Assembly: GCA_965247615.1 (NCBI GenBank)
Contig: OZ252022.1
Coordinates: 496,001 to 560,000 of the forward strand
DNA length: 64,000 nucleotides
Direction: 5' to 3'
From: G965197715 sp965247615
GTDB taxonomy: Bacteria; Chloroflexota; Dehalococcoidia; Lucifugimonadales; UBA1127
A model generated the notes under the pieces. The model was not told the DNA's origin and did no database searches. It was given only the letters and a program-made list of their open reading frames with translations. Both the position numbers and the translations under genes were made by a program. This document shows, piece by piece, positions 8,640 to 16,303 of this stretch. The stretch's first letter is position 1, and every line of letters starts with the position of its first letter.

Positions 8640-9548
8640 ATGTTTCCAGCAGAGTTCAACTACCACAAGGCGGGATCGGTTGCCGAGGCGATCCAGCTGT
8701 TGGAGGCCGATCCCGACGCCAAGCTACTGGCGGGGGGCCATAGCCTGATCCCGCTCATGAAGCTCCGGTTGGCGCGTCCGTCGGCCGTGATCGACATCGG
8801 GGGCGTTGCGGACCTGAAGGGCATCAGCATCGATGACGGTGTTATCCGCATCGGCGCGCTGACCACGCATGGTGAGATCGCGTCGTCGCAAGAGGTGCGT
8901 GACGGGAACACCCTCATGGCGGAGGCGGCCGGGGGCATCGGTGACGCGCAGGTGCGCAACCGAGGAACCATCGGCGGGAACATAGCGCACGCCGACCCGG
9001 CGAGTGACTGGGCAACGGTGCTGACGGCCCTGGAGGCGACCATCGAGGTGCAGGGGCCTGGCGGAAGCCGCGCCGTGGCGGTGGGCGACTTCTTCGAGGG
9101 GGCCTTCGAGACGGCGCTGGCGTCCAACGAGGTGGTGACTGCGGTGCGGGTCCCGGTCTTGTCGCGCCACGATCACGGGGACGGCCACGACATTGGGAAC
9201 GTCCACGGGGACCTGGGCGAGTACGCCAAGATGTCGCATCCCGCGTCGTTCTACCCTGTCGTCGGGGCGGCTGTGGTCGTATCTGTCCAGGGTGGCCGCT
9301 GCACGGGGGCGAAGATAGCGCTGGGCGGTCTGGTGCCGTCGCCGGTCCGGGCGCCGTCGGTGGAGCAGGCGCTGGTGGGGCAGGAGCTCAACGCGGCGAA
9401 CATCTCTGCCGCCGTTGACCACCTCGGCGATGACCTCGGAGGGCAACTGATCGGGGACATCTATGCGTCCGCGGAGTACCGCGGCCGGGTGGCCCCGGTG
9501 GAGGTCCGGCACGCGCTGTTGCATGCCATAGGGCTGGGCCACCACTAG
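8640..9548 (+). CDS. coxM: Molybdenum hydroxylase FAD subunit, CoxM type
   Basis: A 302-residue FAD-binding subunit. The two flavin motifs AGGHSLIP (about residue 32) and TIGGN (about residue 111) are present, followed by a CO_deh_flav C-terminal domain with YAKMSHP and a variant His-rich loop (HDHGDGHD) at about residue 178. The gene starts 11 bases after coxL, so the order is S-L-M. A strong hairpin lies just downstream. It takes electrons from the iron-sulfur clusters and passes them to a quinone or other acceptor. Confidence 0.93.
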   Translation: MFPAEFNYHKAGSVAEAIQLLEADPDAKLLAGGHSLIPLMKLRLARPSAVIDIGGVADLKGISIDDGVIRIGALTTHGEIASSQEVRDGNTLMAEAAGGIGDAQVRNRGTIGGNIAHADPASDWATVLTALEATIEVQGPGGSRAVAVGDFFEGAFETALASNEVVTAVRVPVLSRHDHGDGHDIGNVHGDLGEYAKMSHPASFYPVVGAAVVVSVQGGRCTGAKIALGGLVPSPVRAPSVEQALVGQELNAANISAAVDHLGDDLGGQLIGDIYASAEYRGRVAPVEVRHALLHAIGLGHH

Positions 9549-9573
9549 CCGCACCACCGCTGAAACCGGATAG

Positions 9574-9598
9574 GGGCCGCCACACTTGCCGGCGGCCC
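9574..9598 (+). terminator. Hairpin after coxM
   Basis: A perfect 8-base stem (9574-9581 with 9591-9598) and a 9-base loop lie 25 bases after the coxM stop and are followed by a short T-rich run. It may stop or attenuate transcription before the MoxR gene; the T tract is weak. Confidence 0.55.
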
Positions 9599-9687
9599 TT
9601 ACTCTTTGCAGCCGGAGTTCCTGCGCGCAGCGCGGGTTGCTACAATGCCTTCGGCGCCACGCAAACCGGGACTTGGGAGGAAGCGTC

Positions 9688-10632
9688 TTGACCACTGCCG
9701 TCAACGTGCCTGAGAGCATCGACGACGTTCAAGCGATGCTGCGGGACCAGCGCTATATTGCCGACCGGGGGCTGGCGGTAGCCATCTTCCTGGCGCTGAA
9801 GCTGCGTCGCCCGCTGTTCCTGGAGGGCGAGGCGGGAGTGGGCAAGACGGAGATCGCCCGGGCCCTGTCGACGGGGCTGGAGACGGAGCTGATCCGGCTG
9901 CAGTGCTACGAAGGATTGGACGTGAACCACGCTGTCTACGAGTGGAACCACGCGCGCCAACTCCTGGAAATACGGTTGATGGAGGCTGGCGGCGGGGTTG
10001 ACCGGACATCGGCGGCGGCGGACCTGTTCAGCGAACGGTTCCTCATCAAGCGCCCGCTGCTGCAGGCCATTGACCCTCTGCGCGACCGTTCCCCCGTGCT
10101 GCTGATTGACGAGTTGGACCGGGCGGACGAGGAGTTTGAAGGGTTCCTGTTGGAGCTGCTGGCGGACTTTCAGATAACCATCCCCGAGCTGGGTACATTC
10201 CAGGCTGTCCACGCTCCGGTGGTCATTATCACGTCCAACCGCACGCGGGAGATTCACGACGCCCTCAAGCGTCGCTGCCTCTACTACTGGGTGGACTACC
10301 CCGACTTCCAAAAGGAGCTTCAGATTGTCTCCACGCGCCTGCCGGAGGCCCCCCACAGGCTGGCCCAGCAGGTAACGGGCTTCATACAGGAGCTGAGGGA
10401 GACGGAGCTGTACAAGGTGCCGGGGGTCTCGGAGACCATCGATTGGACCTCCGCATTGCTGGCGCTGAACCAGACGGAGCTGGGCTCCGAGGTGATAGAG
10501 GACACGCTGGGGATCCTGCTCAAGTATCAGGACGACATAGAGACGGTGCGGGGCGAGCCGGTACGTGCGATGCTGGAACGTTCACAGCTTCGGGGTCCGC
10601 GGCGGGGCGGCCGGGGCGGGGGGGCGCCATAG
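9688..10632 (+). CDS. MoxR-type AAA+ ATPase (CoxD-like)
   Basis: A 314-residue AAA+ ATPase of the MoxR group. Walker A reads GEAGVGKTE at about residues 46-54, Walker B reads VLLIDELDRAD, and sensor 1 is ITSNRTREIHDALKRRC. I chose the TTG at 9688 because GGGAGG lies seven bases upstream; the 34 codons before it have no family similarity. MoxR proteins act with VWA proteins as metal-cofactor chaperones, and CoxD is needed for sulfuration of the CODH centre. The VWA partner follows directly. The position after coxSLM supports a role in maturing that enzyme. Confidence 0.88.
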   Translation: MTTAVNVPESIDDVQAMLRDQRYIADRGLAVAIFLALKLRRPLFLEGEAGVGKTEIARALSTGLETELIRLQCYEGLDVNHAVYEWNHARQLLEIRLMEAGGGVDRTSAAADLFSERFLIKRPLLQAIDPLRDRSPVLLIDELDRADEEFEGFLLELLADFQITIPELGTFQAVHAPVVIITSNRTREIHDALKRRCLYYWVDYPDFQKELQIVSTRLPEAPHRLAQQVTGFIQELRETELYKVPGVSETIDWTSALLALNQTELGSEVIEDTLGILLKYQDDIETVRGEPVRAMLERSQLRGPRRGGRGGGAP

Positions 10633-10688
10633 GTGGTGCCGACGAGGTCACAGGCGGCGGGCCCAGCGGCCATATTCTCCGCAACTTG

Positions 10689-11939
10689 ATGCTGTTCGGC
10701 GAGGTGCTTCGCCGGCTTGGGTTGGGTTTCGGCACGGGCAACATGCTGGACCTGGTGCGGGCGACCCGATTCGTCCCTATCGGCCGCCGGCAGGACTTCT
10801 TCCAGGCCGCCCGCTGCCTGTTGGTACACCGGAAACCTGACCTGCCGCTCTTTGACGACGCGTTCAAGGTCTTTTGGCGCCGCCCTGCCCACGGGGTCAG
10901 CACGCGGGAGCTGCGGTCGATGGGGGAGGAGCGGCGGTACAGGAGCCCCCGAATCGGCGCCGCTCCCGAAGGGGACAGCAAGGACGCTCCCGGCACCTCG
11001 GACGGCCAGCCTGTTGTGGAGTTGAGCCGCACGTACAGCGCCCAGGAGGTGCTGCGGGCCAAGGACTTTGCGGAGTACTCACCGTCGGAGGTCGCCCAGG
11101 CCAAGCTCCTCATGGCTGAGCTTGCCTGGCGCCCAGGTTGGCGCAGAACGCGAAGGTTTACGCCCGGCGCGGGCGCGGGCCTGGACCTCCGGCGTACCCT
11201 GCGCGGCAGCCTGAAGTATGGCGGCGAGCTTATCGACTTGTCGCACCTGCAAGCTAAGACCAAACCCCGCAGCCTGGTGCTGATCTGCGATGTCAGCGGC
11301 TCAATGGAGCGGTATACGCGGATGTTGCTCCACTTCATCCACACCGTTGCCGGCGACGTGGGACAGACGGAGGCCTTTCTCTTTGCCACCCGGTTGACGC
11401 GTATCACGCGCCACCTCCGCTATCGAAAAGCAGACGAGGCGGTCACGGAGGTCTCGCGGGCGGTGCCCGATTGGTCGGGGGGCACGCGCATTGGCGAGGC
11501 CTTGAAGACGTTCAACTACGCGTGGGCGCGGCGGGTGCTCCGGGGTGGTTCGGTGGTCCTGATCGTGTCGGACGGATGGGACCGCGGCGAACCTGAGTTG
11601 CTTTCGAAGGAGATGCACCGCCTGCAGCGCAGTTGCCACCGTCTGATCTGGCTCAACCCGCTACTGGGGGCAGCGGACTATGAACCACTGACGCGGGGAA
11701 TCCAGGCGGCGCTGCCGTATGTCGACGACTTTCTGCCCGCCCACAACCTCAACAGCCTGGAAGCACTGGCGCTCTGCCTGAGCCGGCTGGGGCCCCATCG
11801 CCGCCTGAGCGCGGGACGCGGGAGGGCGAGGGAGGATCCGGCGGAGCCCGAGGTCGCCCCAGCACCCCGCCGTCCCGTAAACCCGGCGCTGGCGGCGATG
11901 CTCCGGCCGCCGCCGGGCAGCACCGGTCCAACGCCGTGA
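10689..11939 (+). CDS. VWA domain protein, CoxE-like
   Basis: A protein of about 416 residues whose C-terminal von Willebrand A domain has a full MIDAS: DVSGSM, the Thr of GGTRIGEAL and the Asp of VSDGWDRG. The N-terminal part (MLFGEVLRRLGL, LFDDAFKVFW) matches CoxE. The start is unsure: family similarity begins a few residues before ATG 10689 and the frame is open to 10443, but I see no start with a good ribosome site. True initiation may be at TTG 10686 or overlap the end of the MoxR gene. With the MoxR ATPase it should help mature the CoxSLM enzyme. Confidence 0.85.
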   Translation: MLFGEVLRRLGLGFGTGNMLDLVRATRFVPIGRRQDFFQAARCLLVHRKPDLPLFDDAFKVFWRRPAHGVSTRELRSMGEERRYRSPRIGAAPEGDSKDAPGTSDGQPVVELSRTYSAQEVLRAKDFAEYSPSEVAQAKLLMAELAWRPGWRRTRRFTPGAGAGLDLRRTLRGSLKYGGELIDLSHLQAKTKPRSLVLICDVSGSMERYTRMLLHFIHTVAGDVGQTEAFLFATRLTRITRHLRYRKADEAVTEVSRAVPDWSGGTRIGEALKTFNYAWARRVLRGGSVVLIVSDGWDRGEPELLSKEMHRLQRSCHRLIWLNPLLGAADYEPLTRGIQAALPYVDDFLPAHNLNSLEALALCLSRLGPHRRLSAGRGRAREDPAEPEVAPAPRRPVNPALAAMLRPPPGSTGPTP

Positions 11940-12159
11940 CCGATGGGTCCCGTGCCGACCGGGCCATGCGGCGGACTCTGTGGCCGTTGGGCGCCTGGCC
12001 GCGAATGGGAGTTGCGGGAGGAGAGGACGGGGGTCGTCAAAGCGGATGGGGTGGGCCTCCGTTGACGCGGCGGAACGCCCATGAGAAGCGGGGCTGCGGG
12101 GAGCCCGGGCCCGCGATAGACGCGGCGGCGCAGCCAAGGAACGGCGCAAGGAGGCATGG

Positions 12160-12582
12160 ATGACACTCAGCATCTATCTCAACTTCAACGGGAACTGCCG
12201 CGAGGTGTTCGAGTTCTACCGGTCGATATTCGGCGGCGAGTTCCAGATCCTGGAGACGTTCGGCAACGGGCCTCCGGACATGGGGGTCCCTGAGGATGAG
12301 CGCGACAACATCATGCACGTGTCGTACCCGATTGGATCGTCCGTGCTGATGGGCAGCGACATGCCCTCCAACTTCGGAGCGGCTTCGGACATGGGCAACA
12401 ACTTCTCGATCTCCTACAGCACGAGCAGCAAGGAGGAGACCGACGACCTGTTCGCCAAGATGTCGGAGGGGGGCACGGTGACGATGGCTCTCGGCGACAT
12501 GTTCTGGGGATCGTACTTTGGGGCGTGCATCGATAAGTTTGGCGTCAACTGGATGTTCGACTACTTCGAACAGCCTGCGTAG
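12160..12582 (+). CDS. PhnB-like VOC family protein
   Basis: A 140-residue glyoxalase-fold protein of the PhnB (COG2764) group. It begins MTLSIYLNFNGNCREVFEFY, has the IFGGEFQI segment, and ends with WGSYFGACIDKFGVNWMF, all typical. Spacing fits an AAGGAGG site just upstream of ATG 12160. Many PhnB-like proteins lack a full metal site and their role is unknown. It stands alone, with gaps of 220 and 421 bases to its neighbours. Confidence 0.85.
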   Translation: MTLSIYLNFNGNCREVFEFYRSIFGGEFQILETFGNGPPDMGVPEDERDNIMHVSYPIGSSVLMGSDMPSNFGAASDMGNNFSISYSTSSKEETDDLFAKMSEGGTVTMALGDMFWGSYFGACIDKFGVNWMFDYFEQPA

Positions 12583-13003
12583 GCAGGGCCGTACCGGCAG
12601 CCACGCGGACCTCCGATGGCGCCGTGTGGTGAGACTGGACGCGAGCCGCGGAGAGGTCATTCATACTCGGTGCGTTGGGCCGGGATAGGGGGGGGAGCAG
12701 GCAGGCGGAGAGTGTAGGGCCGTGAGGGGCCGCACGCAGCCGCTGTGGGGCGCAGTCGGCTGGGGAGATGGGGGAGCGGTAAACGCCGTGGCTGCCTGGA
12801 CGTGTTACAATCCGGTCATTGTCCCAATGCAGCTGTGGGGGTCTGCCGGGTCTGCAGGCTAACGTCCCAGTACGCGGGGGCCTGGATCCCAAGGCGCCGA
12901 CGCAGCCGCCGAACACGGGGATCGGCAATCTCTCGAAGGGAATGCATACTCAGAGTGGATCCGGCGATCCGCATGACCTATTCTAATCAAGGAGATGGCA
13001 TCC
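12583..13003. other. Intergenic region before the signalling operon
   Basis: A 421-base gap ahead of the STAS gene. It must hold the promoter of the five-gene operon. A TACAAT hexamer lies at 12806-12811 without a recognisable -35. An AAGGAG ribosome site at 12989-12994 serves the STAS gene. I see no RNA gene. Confidence 0.35.
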
Positions 13004-13342
13004 ATGGACATCCCCATTGAACGGGACGGCGGAACGGCAGTCCTGATGATCCAGGGCCGCATAGACGGGTCCAACGCAATGGAGTTCCAAGAGAACTTGC
13101 AGGGGACTCTTACCGAGACCGACCAGATAGTGGTACTGGATTTCGGCGAGCTCACATACATAAGCAGCGCAGGGCTTCGTGTCCTCCTGATGGTTGCCAA
13201 GGAGCTGTCGAGGCGCAGCGGGAGCCTGGCCGTCTGCTCCCTGTCGGAATCCGTCCAAGAGGTCTTTGAAGTCAGCGGATTTGATAAGATCATCATGGTG
13301 CGGGCCTCCAAGGAAGAAGCCGTCGCCGCGATAAAGGGCTGA
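13004..13342 (+). CDS. STAS domain anti-sigma factor antagonist
   Basis: A 112-residue SpoIIAA/RsbV-type protein. The phosphorylatable Ser lies in YISSAGLRVLL at about residues 53-63. I start at ATG 13004, nine bases after GGAG; an ATG at 12995 touches the ribosome site and is less likely. In known systems the unphosphorylated form binds the RsbW-type kinase and frees a sigma factor. The phosphatase and kinase partners are the next two genes, so this is a complete partner-switch module. Confidence 0.92.
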   Translation: MDIPIERDGGTAVLMIQGRIDGSNAMEFQENLQGTLTETDQIVVLDFGELTYISSAGLRVLLMVAKELSRRSGSLAVCSLSESVQEVFEVSGFDKIIMVRASKEEAVAAIKG

Positions 13343-13411
13343 TTGCCGCCGGAGCGCCGAACACGCGCCAGCGTGTAGGCAGCGAGTATACGCAAGAATC
13401 GGACAGGTGTT

Positions 13412-14578
13412 ATGGATCCCTCCCACAAGATACTTGTCGTTGACGACGAGCCAGACCTAGAGCCCTTGATGCTGCAGCGCATGCGCCGGGAGATCCGAAG
13501 CGGCAAGTATTCCTTTGTCTTTGCGCAGAACGGGATTGAGGCGCTGCAGCGCCTGGGAGAACACGAAGACATAAAGCTTGTGCTCTCCGACATCAACATG
13601 CCGCAGATGGACGGCCTCACGCTGCTAGGGCAGGTTTCAAGCGCCTTTCCCAACATACGCTGCGTGATCATATCCGCCTATGGGGATATGAAGAACATTC
13701 GTACCGCCATGAACCGGGGGGCCTTCGATTTTGTAACGAAGCCGTTGAACTTTGAGGACATCCAGGTCACCATCGAACGAGCGTTGCGCCACCTTGAGGA
13801 GTGGCGCAACGCGCTATCGTCGCGGGACAAGCTGGTGGCGCTGGAGCACGAGCTAGGCATCGCGGGCAGAATTCAGCAGGCCATCCTTCCGACGGAGTTC
13901 CCGGATGAACCCAAGTTCCAGGCCTTTGGGAACATGGAACCTGCGCGGGACGTGGGGGGAGACTTCTTCGACGTCATCCGGTTGAACAATGACCGCGTGG
14001 GCTTTGCCGTGGCCGACGTCTCCGGCAAGGGGGTCTCTGCAGCACTGTTCATGATGGCAAGCCGCACCCTCCTGAAGGGCGCCGCGATTGGTGTGGGAGA
14101 GCCGGGAGCCGTCCTTAAGGAGGTCAACCACCTGCTCAGCGAGCGGAACGACACCATGATGTTCGTCACGGTCCTCTACGCCGTGTATGACCCCAACACC
14201 GGAGGGCTCACGTATTCCAACGGCGGCCACCCTCCTCCCCTTGTGGTCCACAAGGATGGGAGCTCAACCCTTCTCCCGCTCACCGACGGGATGATACTTG
14301 GGATTATGCCCGATGCCCAGTTTGAGGAGAAGGTGGTTACGCTGTCCCCCGGGGACCTGGTCTTCTTCTACACGGACGGGGTCACGGAGGCCATGAACGA
14401 ACACGACGAGGAGTTTGGTGTTAATCGGCTCCGGGACATCGCGGGCAGTTCGGGCCCGAGGAGCCCAAAGGATTTCAATCTTGCCGTTATGGCGGCGATA
14501 AAGGAGTTCGCAGGCATGACTCCTCAGTTTGACGACATCACCTGCCTCACGCTCCACTGCAGTGAGGTTGGCAGTTGA
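13412..14578 (+). CDS. Response regulator with PP2C-type phosphatase domain (RsbU-like)
   Basis: A 388-residue protein. Residues 1-125 are a receiver domain with acidic pair DD at 11-12, phospho-acceptor Asp60 in LSDINMP and Lys in VTKPL. A helical linker leads to a SpoIIE/PP2C domain (about residues 160-385) with metal motifs GGDFFDV, DVSGKG and FYTDGVTEA. Phosphorylation by a kinase, perhaps the histidine kinase three genes on, should switch the phosphatase on the STAS protein upstream. It overlaps the next gene by four bases, which suggests coupled translation. Confidence 0.93.
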   Translation: MDPSHKILVVDDEPDLEPLMLQRMRREIRSGKYSFVFAQNGIEALQRLGEHEDIKLVLSDINMPQMDGLTLLGQVSSAFPNIRCVIISAYGDMKNIRTAMNRGAFDFVTKPLNFEDIQVTIERALRHLEEWRNALSSRDKLVALEHELGIAGRIQQAILPTEFPDEPKFQAFGNMEPARDVGGDFFDVIRLNNDRVGFAVADVSGKGVSAALFMMASRTLLKGAAIGVGEPGAVLKEVNHLLSERNDTMMFVTVLYAVYDPNTGGLTYSNGGHPPPLVVHKDGSSTLLPLTDGMILGIMPDAQFEEKVVTLSPGDLVFFYTDGVTEAMNEHDEEFGVNRLRDIAGSSGPRSPKDFNLAVMAAIKEFAGMTPQFDDITCLTLHCSEVGS

Positions 14579-15000
14579 GCGCGCAGGTCTGTCTCAGGGT
14601 TGGGCTAGACGTGGGCGAACTGCCGCGTGTAGTTGAAGCCGTGGAGAAGCTGGGGGAGCAGGAGGAATGGTCCCCCAAACTTGTATTTCGCGTGAACCTG
14701 GTCCTGGAAGAGTTGGGCATCAATATCATGTCCCACGGTGAGCCAGGCAGCCCGGACTTCAGCGAGATTGAGTTCATCCTGACGTCTGAGGCGGACACTG
14801 TTACCATCGAGATTATCGACGGCTGTCAGCCCTTCAATCCACTCACGGACGCCCGGACGCCTGACGTGGACGCGCCGCTCGCCGATCGGCGCATTGGAGG
14901 GCTTGGGGTCTACTTCGCCCAAACAATGATGGACGACATGCGCTACCAGCGGGAGGAGGGCAAGAACCACGTCACGCTCGTGACACGCCGGTCAGTATAG
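14575..15000 (+). CDS. Anti-sigma factor / serine-protein kinase, RsbW-type ATPase
   Basis: A 141-residue HATPase_c protein of the RsbW/SpoIIAB group, starting with TTG inside the stop of the previous gene. The N box reads LVLEELGINIMSH at about residues 42-54; the G1 box is present as IIDGCQPFNP and the G2 region as RRIGGLGVYFAQTMMD. It should phosphorylate the STAS protein and hold a sigma factor or another target. No sigma factor gene is present in the window, so the final target is encoded elsewhere or is not a sigma factor. Confidence 0.9.
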   Translation: MSAQVCLRVGLDVGELPRVVEAVEKLGEQEEWSPKLVFRVNLVLEELGINIMSHGEPGSPDFSEIEFILTSEADTVTIEIIDGCQPFNPLTDARTPDVDAPLADRRIGGLGVYFAQTMMDDMRYQREEGKNHVTLVTRRSV

Positions 15001-15013
15001 CGCGAGGCGCCCA

Positions 15014-16303
15014 ATGATCCAGACGACCTGTCCTGCCATTGCGAGGCTTGTCAAAGCGGCAAGCGTTATTGCCTTGGCCGCGTTGCTCACGGCGTGCAGC
15101 ACTACGAGTCCGGGGGAAGACGGCCTGAACGGCAACGGCCAGGCCACTCCACTGCCGACGGGCGGGCCGGACAGCCGGCCGGCGCTTCCTCCGGTCGCCT
15201 CCGAGGCTGGCGTGTCAGACACGCGCATCTTGTTTGGCCAGTCCGCCGCCTTCAGCGGCCCCACTCAGGAGCTTGGCAGGAACATGCGCCTGGGCATTGA
15301 GGCCGCCTTTGAAGAGGTCAACGAGCAGGGCGGGGTGCACGGCCGGAGGCTGGCCCTCTTTTCGCTGGATGACGGCTACAAGCCGGAACCGGCCATAGCG
15401 AACACGATCAACCTGATACAGCAGGAGAAGGTCTTCGCGCTCATCGGGGCCGTGGGGACGCCGACGTCGCGGTCAGCCGCGCCGGTGGCGAGAGACGCGG
15501 GCGTCCCCTATGTCGCCCCGTTCACCGGCGCCGCCTTTCTGCGGGATCCTGATCTGTTCAACGTCATCAACCTGCGAGCCTCCTACTACCAGGAAACGGA
15601 GGAGATGGTCGCGCGCCTCACGGTGGACCTGGGCGTCGAACGCATTGCGGTGGTCTACCAGGACGACTCCTATGGGCTCGCCGGCTACACGGGGGTGCTG
15701 CTGGCACTGGAGCGCCGGGAGATGGTCCCCGTTGCCATCGGCGTGTATCCGCGCAACACGACCGCCATAAAGACGGCCCTCTTGGAGCTGCGCCAGGGGA
15801 ACCCGCAGGCGGTGATCATCATTGGGGCGTACCAGCCCGTGGCCGCACTCATCGCGTGGTCGCGCCATACGGGCCTGGATCCTATCTTCATGACGGTCTC
15901 CTTCGTCGGGAGCAACGCCCTGGCGAAGGAGCTTGGTCCGCAGGGCACCGGAGTCTACGTCACCCAGGTAGTCCCCTTTCCAACTGACTCATCGTTGGAG
16001 GTTATCCGCGCCTACCACAAGGCGCTGTCTGAGCACGCGCCGGACGCGGTCCCCGGCTTTGTCTCCTTGGAAGGGTATCTGGCGGGCCGGCTTTCGATTG
16101 CCGTCCTGGAGGCCTGCGGTGAGGAGCCCACGCGGGCCTGCTTCCTGGAGATTCTGCGGGGCAGCTCCGTCATTGACATAGACGGGTTCGAGCTGCGGTA
16201 CGGAGAGGGTGACAACCAGGGATCGGAGGAGGTCTTCCTTACGGTCATAGGGGAAGACGGCAGCTATCTCCCAGTAGAGACGCTCAGGGACGTGTCACCA
16301 TGA
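15014..16303 (+). CDS. Branched-chain amino acid type binding lipoprotein (Peripla_BP_6)
   Basis: A 429-residue extracytoplasmic binding lipoprotein. The signal peptide ends at lipobox LTAC (about residues 26-29). The two-lobe LivJ-type fold begins with DTRILFGQSAAFSGPTQELG and continues with FEEVNEQGGVHGR and ALIGAVGTPTS. No ABC permease or ATPase genes lie nearby. It sits 13 bases after the RsbW-type gene and overlaps the histidine kinase start by four bases. This placement suggests that it feeds a ligand signal to the kinase rather than a transporter. The ligand is unknown. Confidence 0.9.
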   Translation: MIQTTCPAIARLVKAASVIALAALLTACSTTSPGEDGLNGNGQATPLPTGGPDSRPALPPVASEAGVSDTRILFGQSAAFSGPTQELGRNMRLGIEAAFEEVNEQGGVHGRRLALFSLDDGYKPEPAIANTINLIQQEKVFALIGAVGTPTSRSAAPVARDAGVPYVAPFTGAAFLRDPDLFNVINLRASYYQETEEMVARLTVDLGVERIAVVYQDDSYGLAGYTGVLLALERREMVPVAIGVYPRNTTAIKTALLELRQGNPQAVIIIGAYQPVAALIAWSRHTGLDPIFMTVSFVGSNALAKELGPQGTGVYVTQVVPFPTDSSLEVIRAYHKALSEHAPDAVPGFVSLEGYLAGRLSIAVLEACGEEPTRACFLEILRGSSVIDIDGFELRYGEGDNQGSEEVFLTVIGEDGSYLPVETLRDVSP

